Below, piece by piece: positions 45,041 through 57,982 of a stretch of DNA of 64,000 bases. This stretch comes from Torymus aiolomorphi (taxonomy: Eukaryota; Arthropoda; Insecta; Hymenoptera; Torymidae). Below the pieces are notes generated by a model that was not told the DNA's origin, did no database searches, and was given only the letters and a program-made list of their open reading frames with translations. The position numbers were made by a program, and so were the translations under genes. Position 1 is the first letter of the stretch; each line of letters starts with the position of its first letter. Location of the stretch: assembly GCA_036365515.1 (NCBI GenBank), contig CM070877.1, positions 65,856,522 through 65,920,521 on the forward strand, given 5' to 3'.

Positions 45041-46855
45041 AACTGCTGCCAATTCATTGGCACGTAGCTTCCTCAAACTTAATTTACCGATTCCTTTAAT
45101 TAATTTTTAATTCCAATATTTAAAATTTAATACTTCAGAAAGACAGAAATAACAAAACTCCAACATAATTTATTCAAATTTTTATAGATTATACATTTCC
45201 ACAAAATTTCACATACATAAAATATATATCACAATTGCCTATAAATTTGCAACTGATATTTAGAGCTAAATGTCTAGAAAAATTTTAACCTCAAATATCT
45301 CTGAAATTTATGAACCAATCACTTTGCCAAAAGAACTCATCCGAGAACTATCAATAATGTACCTCTACAATGAATTTTGAAGCGAATAAGATAATTTTAC
45401 TCTTGTAATAGTTGAACATATAAAACTCATTTTTTTCCATTTTTCAATTTTTACGTTTTTGTTAATAACAAAAGAACCGTGATAGCTAGAGAATTAATTT
45501 TTTTAGAAAATATAGGTAATTTAATTCTCTTTCGAATACCACTCACCCCATTTAGATACATACAGCCGTTCTCGAGAAATTACGATTTAACAAAAATTAA
45601 AAAAAATTTTAACCTCAAATATCTTCAAAATTTATGGATCAATCCTTTTTCCCAAAGAACTCACTCGATTGGTATACAAAGTCTACCCCTACAAAGAATT
45701 TCAAAGTGATTGAGCCAATTTTACTATAGTTATTGAACGACAAAAAAAATCACTTTTTTTTTATAAATTATTTTTTTTTTCTCAAAAAATAATGAATAAA
45801 AAAACGTAAAAATTTAGTCAGTTATAGTACTTAATATCGTTTATAATCAAAAAAATATTCATGTTAATATCTTTTTTTAATTTCGAAATATAACCTATTT
45901 ACAAAAAATTGGGAAAATTTTATGGAAAATATTAACTTGAAATTTTTTTAAATATCTTTGAAATTTAAGGACCAATCATTTTGCCCGAATAACTCGACCG
46001 AAAACTATCCAAAATCCACCTCTACGAGGAATTTTGAAGCGCTTAAGTCAATTTTTACTCCCGCAATAGTTGGACATACCAAACTCATTTTTTTCATTTT
46101 TCAATGTTTACGTTTTTATTAATAACAAAAGAACCGTAATAGCTAGACAAATAATTTTTTTAGAAAATATAGGTCTTGAAATTCTCTTTCGAATGCCGCC
46201 CACCCGATTCAAATACATAAAGCCGTTCTCGAGAAATTACGATTTAAAAAAAGTGAAAAAAATTTTAACCTCAAATATCTCCGAAATTTATGGATCAATT
46301 CTTTTGCCCAAAGAACTCAATCGATTGTGATACAAAATGTACCACTAAAAAAAAATTTCAAACTGATTAAGCCAATTTTACTCTAGTTATTGAACGACAA
46401 AAAAAACACTTTTTTTTATAAATTATTTTTTTCTCCAAAAATAATGAATAAAAAAACCTAAAAATTTAGTAAGTTATAGTACTCAGTATTCTTTATAACC
46501 AAAAAATATTCATGTTAATATCTTTTTTTAATTTTGAAATATAACCTATTTACTAAAAATGACGTTTTCATGAATAACTTATGACGAAATATAGCTAACG
46601 GCTTTTTTTTTTTTTAAATTGTAGAAAATTTTATTCTGCATACAGAGAATTTATCGTATATAAATAATATTTGTTCTAAATATAAAAAAAATTGAAAATA
46701 AAAATTTTGAAAATTTAAAAATGGCGATAAAAAACAAAAAAATCGATTTTGACAAAAATAAAATATTGACCCCAATTGTTGAAGCAAAATCTGAAAAAAT
46801 GATCACTCCCTCGTTAAAATCGGTTGAGTAGATCATGACATATCAGAGTATACGG

Positions 46856-46923
<68 letters not shown>

Positions 46924-47042
46924 CCATACGGACATTTTCTAAAAATGGTGTATTTCGATTCCAAATTTTCTATACAACATTCCTAAGACATTATCTCACA
47001 AACTTTTTTTTTTACTATCACAAAGCTTCCTCTAGGAGGAAG
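45041..47042 (+). repeat. Dispersed 'CTTCCTC' repeat family, copy C with 660-bp internal duplication
   Basis: Starts CTGCTGCCAATTCATTGGCA and ends at GCTTCCTCTAGGAGGAAGC. Two tandem copies of about 660 bp lie inside (for example AACAAAAGAACCGTGATAGC at 45467 and its match at 46127). An (AC)n tract is at 46858-46922. Confidence 0.65.
46858..46922. repeat. (AC)n microsatellite inside repeat copy C
   Basis: About 32 AC units, in the same position relative to CATCCATACGGACATTTT as in copy A. Confidence 0.95.
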
Positions 47043-47079
47043 CAAAAATAAGTAGGAGTAATGAAGGGGGAGCAGGGAA

Positions 47080-47400
47080 AGATTCAGCTCAAAAGTTATA
47101 CAATTTCTAGTGCTCTTTCCTACATCCTATTTTCTTGTGATTAAATCAGTGGCATTTTGTCTTATTTTTCTAAGATACAGTATTCTATACAAAAATAGAC
47201 TAAATCTGAGTTATTTCATTACAAGAAAATAAAAAGCCTATCCAATATATTATCAATTCACACATTTATATAAAATAACATCAAGTATAAAAGCACATTG
47301 CCGTGTTCGAGTCTGGTATTATAACAATTCATGCTGTATCTTTTTAAATTAACACTTATGGTTTCAAAGTGTTCTATATAAAAATATGTATGTTATTCTT
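47080..47400 (-). repeat. Right arm of the inverted pair around repeat copy C
   Basis: Inverted, roughly 75-80% similar counterpart of 44285-44800 by eye. Confidence 0.6.
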
Positions 47401-47459
47401 ATATGACTGGCTACGAAATAGAACATTTATGTAGCAATAAATTCAAAACTATTTTATAT

Positions 47460-50400
47460 TTATTTTTTATTATCTTCAAATACTTTTACAGAATCAATCA
47501 ATTCCACATTAAAGTTTTTCATTAACTCTAGTATAAACTTTATTTCACTAACTGCCTGAGATAAGGCTACATATTCTTCATAAGTTGAGGCCTTTGTTAC
47601 CGTTCTTTGTTTTCGCGATTTCCAATCTATTACATTTTCAAATACTTAAATAACATATCCAGATGTGGATTTTCTGTCCACATTATCACCAGCTCAATCT
47701 GCGTCTACATAACAATCTATAATTTCGCAATTTACATTTCTTTTATAGTTCATCTTTAAATCTTTCATTAAATACAAGTATTTCAAGATTCGTAACGCAT
47801 ATTTCCAATGAGTCTCATTATAACTATTCTGATACCTATTCAAATAATTCATACTATAACTTATATCAGGCCTTGTACTTGAACTTATATATAATAATAC
47901 ACCAATCAAATTTCTATATTTAATATCTGACTCGCATATTTCAGCCTTTTCAATTTTTAGATTCGTTTCCATAGGAGTGCTATATAATTTACTAGTCTGC
48001 AATTGATATTTATTCGCTAATGACTCTATATACTTAGTTTGACTTAATTTCATATCACAATTTCGATGATCATACTCTATATTAATACCAAGGTATTCTT
48101 TAATTTCTCCTAGATCTTTCATCTTAAATTTTTCTGACAAGACTCTTTTTAATTTCTTAATTTTCTTTTTACTCTTACTACAAATTAACAAATCACCGAC
48201 ATATATTAATAAGTAAATTTGATCTATACCCGCACTTTGAGTATATAAACAATAATCTATGTTACTCCTTTTAAATTTTATCTTTGTCAAATATTCATCC
48301 AAACATTTATACCATGCCCTTGGACTTTCTCGTAGTCCGTACAATGCTTTACGTAATTTACAAACTCTGTTCCATCGCTATAACCTTTCGGTTGACTGAC
48401 ATATACCTCCGAGCTTACTTCACCATTTAAAAAAAGCAGTAACTACATCCATTTGTTCTATAATTAGACCAAACTGACAACAAAAGGAAAACAAAATTTT
48501 TAAAGTTTGCATTTTAGCAACTGGAGCGTATATGTCGTCAATCACATTTGTCTGTGGAAATCCTCTTACAACTAATCTCGCTTTATATATATCATCAGAT
48601 TTCCTACTATAAACCAATTTTACATTTATTACCTTTTCATTTGGTATCCTTTCAACTAATTCCCATGTTTTATTATCTTTTAAACTTTCTATTTCTTTAT
48701 CCATAGCTTTTATCCAGCTCTCACTATCATTACTACTCATCGCCTTCTCAAATGTATATGGAGTATCTACCCTACAGTAATTTGCATAAATATTATTCGA
48801 AATATTTTCTGGATATCTTATTGGACTTTTTCTATCACGTGTAGATCTACGTGGGACTTTTAATAGTTCTACATTTTTCTTATTTGCTACCTTTGATTCC
48901 TGTTCATTATTCTCATCCGCGCTTTGAAAAACATTATCATCGCTTAAATCATCATCACGATCATTGTGTTCTCCTCTAAATGACTCGAGAGTCGAATTAG
49001 AAGGAGGTGTATTATATTTTTACTCTACATCATCAAGTCCTATACATTTTACATTTTCTTCTACGATATCTACATGTCTAGCAACTACCATTTTATTATT
49101 TACTAGGACTCTATCCTACATCACTATATCCTAATAGGATTCCGATATCTGCCTTTTTATCCCATTTAGAATTTCTTTTTTGTTCCGGTTTTCCAACAAA
49201 AACTCTACTCCCGTATAGACGTAAATGTTTGACATCCGACCGTCTGCTAAAAAATATTTCGTACGGAGTTTTTGTCTCTATCGTATTAGTCAACGTTTGA
49301 TTTTTCAAATACGTCGCTGCACAAATAATTTCGGGCCAAAACCGTTTATGAACGTTTGCCTCTGTTAGTAAACATCGCGCCATATCCATTATCGTTCTAT
49401 TAAACCTTTCCACGGTTCCGTTTAACTCATGTGCATATACTGGACAATTATTCAAAATAATACCTTTTTCTTTGGCAAATTTATAGAAGCGGTTATTTAA
49501 ATATTCTTTCCCGTTATCACATCTCAAAACTTTTACTTTCCTTTCAGATAAATTTTCACATTCATTAATAAATCTAACTAAGCAATCAAAAACTTCGTCT
49601 TTAGTTTTGATACAATAAACCTTCGCGATTTTGCTATAATCATCAATGAAAGAAACAAAATAATTTTCTCCATTAAAACCTGCAGTTTTAAATGGACCGC
49701 ATACATCTGTATGAACTATCTCTAAAATATCTTTAGCTTTTATTCTATCGTTGCTAAATGGCAAGTTATGCATTTATTTATGCACGTTTTGCACTTCATA
49801 AATTCCGTTTCAAGTTTATTCGGAATACCCGTTAATAACTCTTCTCTACATAGTGTATTTAGATACCCGAAATTTACGTGTCCTAACATTCTATGCCATT
49901 TCTCTTTCAAACTCATGTTATTATTGCTACAGTCGGCTGTGTTTACAAAATTCTCTCTATGTTTCAAGGTACTATAAAATGAATTTCAATTCAAAGTTTA
50001 TTTGAATATAATATATTTTGTTATTTATTATTTATAATTTTTATTTCATTAATTAGTGTATTTTTTTATTTACGAATTATTTTTTTTCAATAATATTTTT
50101 TAAGTTCGATTTTCTTTGTATACTACAGCTATCAATTTATTAGCTTTATCTATTATCCTTGCTGTATTTCCCTTTGAAATGATCGTATTGTTATCTGTTA
50201 ATTTCCCAAAACTTATTAAGTTTGTATTCATTTTTTCGGCATAAAAAACATTACTCATATTCACTTCATTCTTTTTACCAAACGCGTCAAAATAGCTAAC
50301 TACATTTCCAATTTTCGTTGCTTTTATATATCTATTATCCCCTAAGTAGATATTTACCGGTTCTTTAAGATCAATACATTTATCAAAATAGTCGACGCTA

Positions 50401-51382
50401 TTTATTATATGATCGGTACATCCGCTGTCCAGCAATCACTATATCTCATTACCTAGCCTACCTTGACTATCGTTACTCTGCGCCGCATGCGCCGCAGCTA
50501 TCCACGCGCTCGTACCTTCGCCGCTCTGCTCGCTCGTGCTGGCTCCTTGCTGACGGAAGTTTCCGCGTCCTCTGCCGTAGTTGCCTCTTCCTGCCTTTCC
50601 TCGGCCGCGACCACGTGTTGAGCCTCGCCATGTTGTGCCGCTTTGTCCTGTTTGTCCTCCATTTTGGCATTCTCGTGCGAAATGCCCGGTTCTCCCACAT
50701 TTGAAGCAGCTTCCTTTCTGGTTCTTTTTTGCAGCGAATACATTAGACCTTTATTCGCTATGCTCGTTATTGTTCTTCATTTCAACAATCTGATTGATCC
50801 TCTTCTTTTAACGTGTCTATTAAATCGCCAATGTAACTGTATTGGCTCGGTAACGTGTTCAACATGTAATTCAATTTTTCTTTTTCACTTATTTTTGCAC
50901 CTGCGCTTTTTAATTCATTCACTGATTTTTCAAATTCACTGAAAAATGTTGCTGTATCACTATACTTTTCTAGTCTCAATTTTTACAATTTATTTCGACA
51001 CACAATTTGTTGTGCTGTAGACTCTTTCAAATACATATCATCCAATTTTTTTTATTATTTTATACGCCGTATCTTCTTCACACACAAACTCCAATTGTTT
51101 GTTGGAAATGGCACTGTAAATCAAATTTATGGCCTTTAAGTCACTTTCTTCCCAGACATATTTATCTGCAGCAATTCTTGCTCTGGTTATTACTATGTCA
51201 CACTTTTTCATCTTCAAGTACATCGTAATCCTTTTCTTCCACATGCTGTAGTCTTCACCGTCGAACACCGGTATTGTGATGTCTTTTCTCTCCATTTTAT
51301 CTTCTTCGTTCTCAAACGTTCCTTCGTGTTCGGAATTTTCTTCTTGCTCGATTTTCAATTTCGATTCTTCATCCATATACAT
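47460..51382 (-). pseudogene. Copia gag-pol polyprotein, multiply broken
   Basis: From 51382: gag starts MYMDEESKLKIEQEENSEHE, with a UBN2-type core (IPVFDGEDYSMWKKRI). An A-run frameshift lies near 51055 and a stop near 50985. The zinc knuckle CFKCGRTGHFAREC is near 50700, followed by a Gly/Arg-rich linker. Stops precede the protease LLDSGCTDHI (50435). The pre-integrase segment and integrase follow (VHTDVCGPF, FIDDYSKIAKVY, ELNGTVERFNRT) at 49967-49111. Reverse transcriptase (48740-47694) has KARLVVRGFPQT and an altered catalytic box, IYVGDLLI instead of YVDD. RNase H ends KASTYEEYVALSQAV. At least six stops or shifts are visible, so it is long dead. The integrase stretch is the best preserved (220 codons). 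Confidence 0.85.
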
Positions 51383-51509
51383 TTCACACGGTATTCACAT
51401 ACGCGGCACTTTAATTATCTCTATATGACTCGAGAGTCGATATAGCAGATAATGAGAAAAAGCACTTGCCACTCACCTCGTGGCAAACCAACCACGGCTC
51501 CAGCTACCA

Positions 51510-52577
51510 TGTTGAGGTGTGGTATTATTATTAATAATTGAGAGACACATTTAAGGTATAAAAGAATGACTTATTTATTTAGGCTTAAGTATAAAATAAG
51601 ACGGACGCTTCATAGCACCTAGCGCAAGGTGCTTTCCGTTCGGCGTACGGCAGTAGAGAGAGAGAGAGAGCAGCGTATCGTTCGCTGCCTCTCGACTTCG
51701 ATGCTTGCTCACGCACACACTAGGAAGGGGAGAGGTACATGTTTACTTTCGGACTCATACGACATTGCGAGCTCTCGATACAGTCGCGCGCTCACACATA
51801 CCTACTGTCTATATTCATTCGTACAATATAGATGTATACTATTTTCAACACTCCCGACACGAACGCGCACACACAGCCAGAGGAACCCCGAAGGGGATAC
51901 AACAACGGGACAAACCTCGGCTAGGTTTCGGCTGCTGTTACTAGCTTCCTCTCGATCTCTCTCGCTCTGCAGACCCACGACGTTGATCGTCATGGCAGCT
52001 TCCTCTCTCGGCGACGACACCGCTGTCCGGTGGCACACTCCCCGCGAGAGGTTTCGATGCCAAGCACGACTGCGGCACGCCGTAGGCAACAAATCAGCGG
52101 CACGCGGCACGGCGGTAGGCGACAGAATGCTTAATGCCGGCCGGTGTGCTCACGCTGCTCCGCCGCTCCAGTTCGCCGGTCGGCCGTCTTCTTCACCGCA
52201 GCGCGAGCGAGCAGTCCACATGACTCCTGCTGCTCGCGCGCGGTGTCTCTCATGGACGGCCGACGGCGCTACGGCACAGTGCTTCTCGCTCTCTATCTCT
52301 CTTGCGCGTCGGCTGCTCCTGTCAGTGGCCTGGGAGAGCGAGCTCGCTTATGCTCCAGCTACAGCTTGTCCTCGCTGTAGCTGCTGATGGTTCCTCCGTC
52401 TCCTGGCCTGCTGGATACGGGAGGGGAGGGACTAGTGCGTGGAGCAGACAGCGGGGAGGGACGGGCGCGCGCATGTGTGTGCGTACGACGTCGCGTGCCG
52501 ACTTGTCGCTCGTCGCGACTGCCGTACATTCTCTGTTTCGCGCGTTCCTTACGTAACTGGCGATTTGCCACGTTACA
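51510..52577 (-). repeat. Copia 5' LTR, about 1.07 kb
   Basis: On the minus strand it runs from TGTAACGTGGCAAATCGCC (52577) to CCACACCTCAACA (51510), with AATAAATAAG near 51580 as a polyadenylation signal. The primer-site-like TGGTAGC follows directly. GC-rich 51650-52550 gives long chance open frames on both strands. The ends are inferred without a second LTR for comparison. Confidence 0.6.
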
Positions 52578-53519
52578 AACTATAATGCCTTTTTTTTATT
52601 TCTAAAATTCATAAGAATTTTTTCAAATATTTACGAAAAGTCAAAGCATATATAAAAAATTACATAGACTAACATATCACTATTTTTCATTATTCTTTCT
52701 CAATTCTGAACTTTCTATAATATTACGCATCTTGGGAGGACATAGAGCTGCTCTAGCAGGGGTGGACCTCCGATCTCCCGTACATACTTGGAGGGCCCGA
52801 CGGTTTTCAGTTTATCGGTGGGCTACGTAAATGTAGAATACTAAATTTTTGCATAAATTCATTAACAATATTTATACCTATAAGTCCACTATAAATAATT
52901 ACATTGGCTCTAATTTTTAATTGATACCGTTAAGTACAATAATTTAAACGAGAATAAAATAGAAAATTCATATAAATTTATAGTCTACTCAAAAGTGCGA
53001 ATATATACATTTTACTGACTGTTTTGTAAGCAACATATTTTATACCCTTTTCCCGCGTGTAAATATCATCTGTGATCTCATAAGAGAATTTCAGACATCG
53101 CACATCTCGTATGAAATCTCATATGTGATGTCGTCTGCAATTACCTATGATATGACAGAGAACCAGCCATATACATGCCACACTTGTAACTTATAATGCA
53201 CTTGTAACTTACTTATATGCAGGACTTATAGGTCCCTTTGATTTTACAAATAATAGGGTGGACAGCAAGGCGGAAACTTGCGTGCCGCGACACTCATACA
53301 ATAATTTGTCTCTGCTATTGAAAAATGTCACCTTTCTGCCACTAATAATACTATACACATACATCTATGCACAGTCGATGTTGGTCAGATGCACTTAAGA
53401 AAAACTTTAAAAACTTTAAATATTCGGCACAAAAGTCGGAGCCGAGCAAGCATAGGTCAACACGCCGCGCGCCCTCTAGGACTAGTACGGATATCTGTCC
53501 GACGTGAATATTGGCTTTA
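52578..53519. other. Intergenic, no supported gene
   Basis: Short word repeats such as AATCTCATATGTGATGTCG near 53110. Nothing codes convincingly. Confidence 0.3.
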
Positions 53520-53985
53520 TGTCATCATTTTCTAGACTTCTTATCCATTTTCTCGAGGTAAACTGTGTTCCGTGATCCGATAGAATCCCCTTAGGTTTAC
53601 CATATTGTGGTATGGACTCCCCAAAAATCTACCAGATCACAGTAGCAGTGTTGGCTTTTTTATGGGGTTATACTACGACGAATTTGCTAAACTCATCTAT
53701 TGTCATGAGTAGATGCTTGACGCCACCGGTTGACGTCGGTAAAGGTCCGTAAAAGTCGATGGATAAGAGTTCGTTTGGCGCGTTTGTCAATATAGGTTGA
53801 ACATGTTTGTTGTATAGGCGCGTTAGGTGCTTGGTTTTTTGACAAGTATCGCATGTTTTTAATATCTTATAAACTACCGTTTGCATTCGCGGCGTGAAGA
53901 GATGTTCAGATATCATTTTACACGTTTTCCTCCCCCTATATGCCCGTAAATCAGATGCATCTTTGTAATGAAGTCTCAAGGTATA
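53520..53985 (-). pseudogene. Ty3/gypsy-type integrase fragment
   Basis: Minus strand: an H2C2 zinc-binding part (LHYKDASDLRAYRGRKT... CDTCQKTKHL) leads into the catalytic core LLSIDFYGPLPTSTGGVKHL with IDEFSKFVVV. After a stop the frame continues GKPKGILSDHGTQFTSRKW, the second catalytic Asp motif. These are integrase signatures of gypsy-type elements. Protease, reverse transcriptase and LTRs are absent. Confidence 0.8.
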
Positions 53986-54477
53986 TCAGTAAAACAGAAA
54001 ATATGACACCAGTTCGCATGCCAACAAATAAAATCGACGATATATTCATCGGTGTAACGGATCTAGCCCAAGTGCAACAGCAGCAAACAGCACTAGTACC
54101 ACATCGCTAAAATATATATGGGCAAATCCACCAAACTTTTAATATTCCATATTGAAGAAATAAAATAAATGTTTTGTAAAGCACACTCATAAGACACAGC
54201 CTACCTTATCCAAAATGTTTCGAAATTGTAATAAAATAACGTTACTTCTTTTATCGAAAAAGCCCTTTAGATAATTAAAAAAAATAAAAATTGACAATAA
54301 ATTGAATTCACGAATAGTATGAATAGAGAACTTGGAAGGAATGGGATCATATTGGACATTTTTCAAAACACAAAACTTAATACGGCATTCCTTTGCAATA
54401 AGACCGCTGTGTCGTTTGTCTCCTATAAATCGTTAGAGTAAGAGAGACAGATAGCGACTTTATCGCAAATGAATACT
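53986..54477. other. Intergenic, no supported gene
   Basis: No clear feature. Confidence 0.3.
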
Positions 54478-54659
54478 GCACTGAGAAAAAATTTTCTTTG
54501 AAACAAAGAAAGGTTGCTTTGATTCAAAGAAATGAATATAATAAATAAATATTCTTTAAATCAAAGAAAATTTCATTGCAGTTAAGAAATATGTCTTTAC
54601 ATCAAATAAATATTTTGCTGGATCCAAAGAAAAAATCTACTAGGCGCAGTCAATGAATT

Positions 54660-55192
54660 GGGTGGGTCTAGATATATCGAAAGGCTGATAGTTAGAAGCC
54701 TTATCCTTCAAAAAATTAGAAATAGAACACGCGCGCTTCATTAGCAGAAGCCGGCTTATCATACAGGATTTATAACGGAAAGCACGATTAACAGAATGAG
54801 GAGATACATAAATATATCTACAGAATAAACTAATTTCATACTGCCACAATTGTAGAAAACACATGGTACGAAACGCAGATTTATAGAAAATACATAAGAC
54901 GAATATCACAAATATAGAAAAACTATGGTGAATTTTATATTGTATGGCATTCGTCTTATGTATTTTCTATAAATCTGCGTTTCGTACTATGTGTTTTCTA
55001 CAATTGTGGCAGTATGAAATTAGTTCATTCTGTAGATATATTTATGTATTTTCGCATTCTGTTAATTGTGCTTTCTGTTTTAAATCCTGTATGATAAGCC
55101 GGCTTCTGTTAATGAGGCGCGCGTGTTCTATTTCTAATTTTCTGAAGGATAAGGCTTCTACTATCAGCCTTTCGATATATCTAGACCCACCC
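54660..55192. mobile_element. 533-bp palindromic MITE with 8-bp target duplication
   Basis: GGGTGGGTCTAGATATATCG starts one arm and its inverse ends the other. The arms of about 245 bp are near-identical around a loop of about 45 bases. AATGAATT flanks both sides (54652-54659, 55193-55200). An 8-bp duplication is typical of hAT elements. The mirrored 88-89-codon frames in the arms are symmetry products. Confidence 0.85.
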
Positions 55193-55399
55193 AATGAATT
55201 ATTTTATTGAAGTAAAGATATAATCTTTGTCTCAATACAAAGGAATCTTTGATTTAAAATATTGATGTCATTCAATTGACAAAATCCTTTTGAAGAAATA
55301 TTTTTTCAGTCTAAAGAAATATTTTTTTTTTTCAAAAGTTGGATCTTTTGTTTAAAAAAATAACGACATTGAATTAAAGAAAACTGTCTTCTAATGAAA

Positions 55400-56420
55400 T
55401 TCACTAAAACCAAAGAAAGCGTGCATACTAAGAAAGCTCTAGTTTTTTTATTCTATGCTACAGATATTTACTGCAAAGAAATTATTTTATTGAACTTAAA
55501 GTTAATTTCTTACGATGTATTTGCTAATTTCAAATAAGTGCTTATTAATGCGAAAGTAATATATATTTCATTGAATACCATAATTTTTAACAACAAAGAA
55601 ATATTTCATTATTTTTACTATTCGTTTTTATAATTTAAATACTAACGTCAACAAAAGCATATATACTGGCAAAGGTCGAAGATTTCGACTCAAAGGTACA
55701 GGTATTAGTGGCAAAGAAATGATTTTCTTGAACTTGGTGTTAATTTCTTATGACGTATTCGCTCATTTCAAAGAAACGCGTCATTATGTGACAGAATACA
55801 TTTTTGATTGAATAAAATAATTTTGTTCAAACAAATAAATATTTTATTGTTTTTACTACAAAGTTCATAAATGTCTATCGCGATTTCAAAGAAAGCATGG
55901 GTAGTAAGAAAGGTCAATGTTTTTGACGCAATGATACCGGTATTAACGTCAGAAAAATGATTTTCTTGAATGAAATTGATATTTCTTACGCTGTATTTGT
56001 CTTTTCAAAGAAACACGTCTTTATTCGAAGGTAATATATTTTTGATTGAATGCAATCATTTTTTTCGAACAAATTAATATTTCATTGTTTTTATTATAAA
56101 GATTTTAAATGTCTATCGCGATTTCAAAGAAAGCATGCATAGTAAGAAAGGTTAATGTTTTTGACCCAATGATACTGGTATTAACGGCAAAGTAATGATT
56201 TTCTTGAACGAAATTGACATTTCTTACTACGCTGCATTTGGTATTTTCAAAGAAACGCGTCATTATGCGAAAGAATAAATTTTTGATTGAATGCAATCAT
56301 TTTTTTCGAACAAATAAATATTTCATTGTTTTTACTATAAAGTTTTTTAATGTCTATCGCGATTTCAAAGAAAGCATGCAAAGTAAGAAAGTTCAATTAA
56401 TACCATTGCGATCAATATCT
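55400..56420 (+). repeat. Array of about 238-bp units, left arm
   Basis: GATTTCAAAGAAAGCATGCA or variants with AGTAAGAAAGG lie near 55882, 56122 and 56362, with more diverged units at 55410 and 55650. Confidence 0.75.
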
Positions 56421-56529
56421 CTGTCCTACAATAAAAAAATTAGACCTGTCGACGAATACATGTTTCCTTAACGATAGAATTTTCATTAAAAAATCTAATA
56501 GTTAAAATAATAAAATATTTATTTGCTGT

Positions 56530-57470
56530 TAGAAAATATTGCATTCAATAAAAAATATATTACTTTCGAATGCAAACGCGTTTCTTTGAAAAGAGCAAAT
56601 ACGGCGTAAGAAATTTGAATTTCGTTCATGAAAATCATTTCTTTGACGTTAATACTGGTGTCATTGAGTCATAAACATTGGGCTTCCTTACTATGCATGC
56701 TTCCTTTGAAATTACAATTGACATTTAAAAACTTTATAGTAAAAAAAATAATATTTATTTGTTCGAAAAGAATGATTGCATTCCATCAAAAATTTATTCT
56801 TTCGCATAATGACGCGTTTCTTTGAAAAGAGCAAATACAGGGTAAGAAATTCCAATTATATTCAAGAAAATCATTACTTTGCCGTTAATACCGGTATCAT
56901 TGAGTCAAAATCAGAAGGCTTCCTTACTATACATGCTTTCTTTGAAATTACAATTGACATGTAAAAACTTAATAGTAAAAATAATGAAATATTTATTTGT
57001 TCGAAAAAAATGATTGCATTCGATCAAAAATATATTACTGTCGAATAAAAACGCGTTCATTTGAAAATAACAAATACACCGTCAGAAATTTTAATTTTAT
57101 TCAAGAAAATCATTTCTTTGTCGTTAATACCGGTATCATTGGATCAAAAACATTGACCTTTCTTACTATGCATGCTTTCTTTAAAATTACGCTTGACATT
57201 TAAAAACTTTTTAGTAAAAACAATGAAATATTTATTTGTTCGAAAAAAAGATTGCATTCTATCAAAAATATATTACTGTCGAATGAAAACGCGTTTCTTT
57301 GATAAGAGTAAATACAACGTAAGAAATTTCAATTTTGTTCAAGAAAATCATTTCTTTGCCCTTAATACCGGTATCATTGGGTCAAAAACGTTGACCTTTC
57401 TTACTATGCATGCTTTCTTTGAAATCGCGATAGACATTTAAAAACCTTGTAGTAAAAACAATGAACTTTA
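56530..57470 (-). repeat. Array of about 238-bp units, right arm (inverted)
   Basis: TTACTATGCATGCTTTCTTT or variants near 56690, 56923, 57163 and 57402: the inverse of the left-array unit. Confidence 0.75.
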
Positions 57471-57982
57471 AAATAAAAAAATATTTCTTTTATTGAAAAA
57501 AACGGCTTCTGGCCATAAAGAAATACTTCTTTTAATGTAAGGCATATAATGCCAAGTTAAGGCAATATTTTATTCAAATAAAGAAATATTACTTTCATTT
57601 AAAGAAATATTATCATTCATTCAAAGAAATATTTGACCGATTGCCCGCAATGACACGATTTCTTTAATTCAAAGAAATTTGCTTTTTTATTTATTTTTTT
57701 ATTTATTTATCCAGAGTACATTATAGAAGTACGTTACATTGGGGTAACCCTGCAGAGGAAAATAAATTTCCTGTTCACGGAGTATAAAGTTACTTAAAAC
57801 TAAAACTAATACTAATTCTTAACACTATTAAGTAAAACATCTCTAATTTTTTAACAGTATAATAAAATTTCTAAAACAGTAATATGTATATATGCTATAT
57901 GCAGTTATCTAAATTTTTTTACTTGAGTTCCTATAACAAAGTTATAGGATCAAATCATATTCAAAGAAAATTCAACTCGTTT

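Larger units (their letters stand above)
47460..52577 (-). mobile_element. Ty1/copia-type LTR retrotransposon, 5' LTR present, 3' LTR not found
   Basis: Minus-strand order: LTR, primer-site-like TGGTAGCTGGAGCC, gag, protease, integrase, reverse transcriptase, RNase H. This gag-pol order, with integrase before reverse transcriptase, is diagnostic of copia. After the RNase H stop at 47460 no LTR copy is seen, so the 3' end is truncated or replaced. Confidence 0.85.

Noticed and set aside
51629..52387. A 252-codon plus-strand frame and several overlapping ones
   Set aside because: They lie inside the GC-rich copia LTR, antisense to the element, with no family resemblance. High GC explains the lack of stops.
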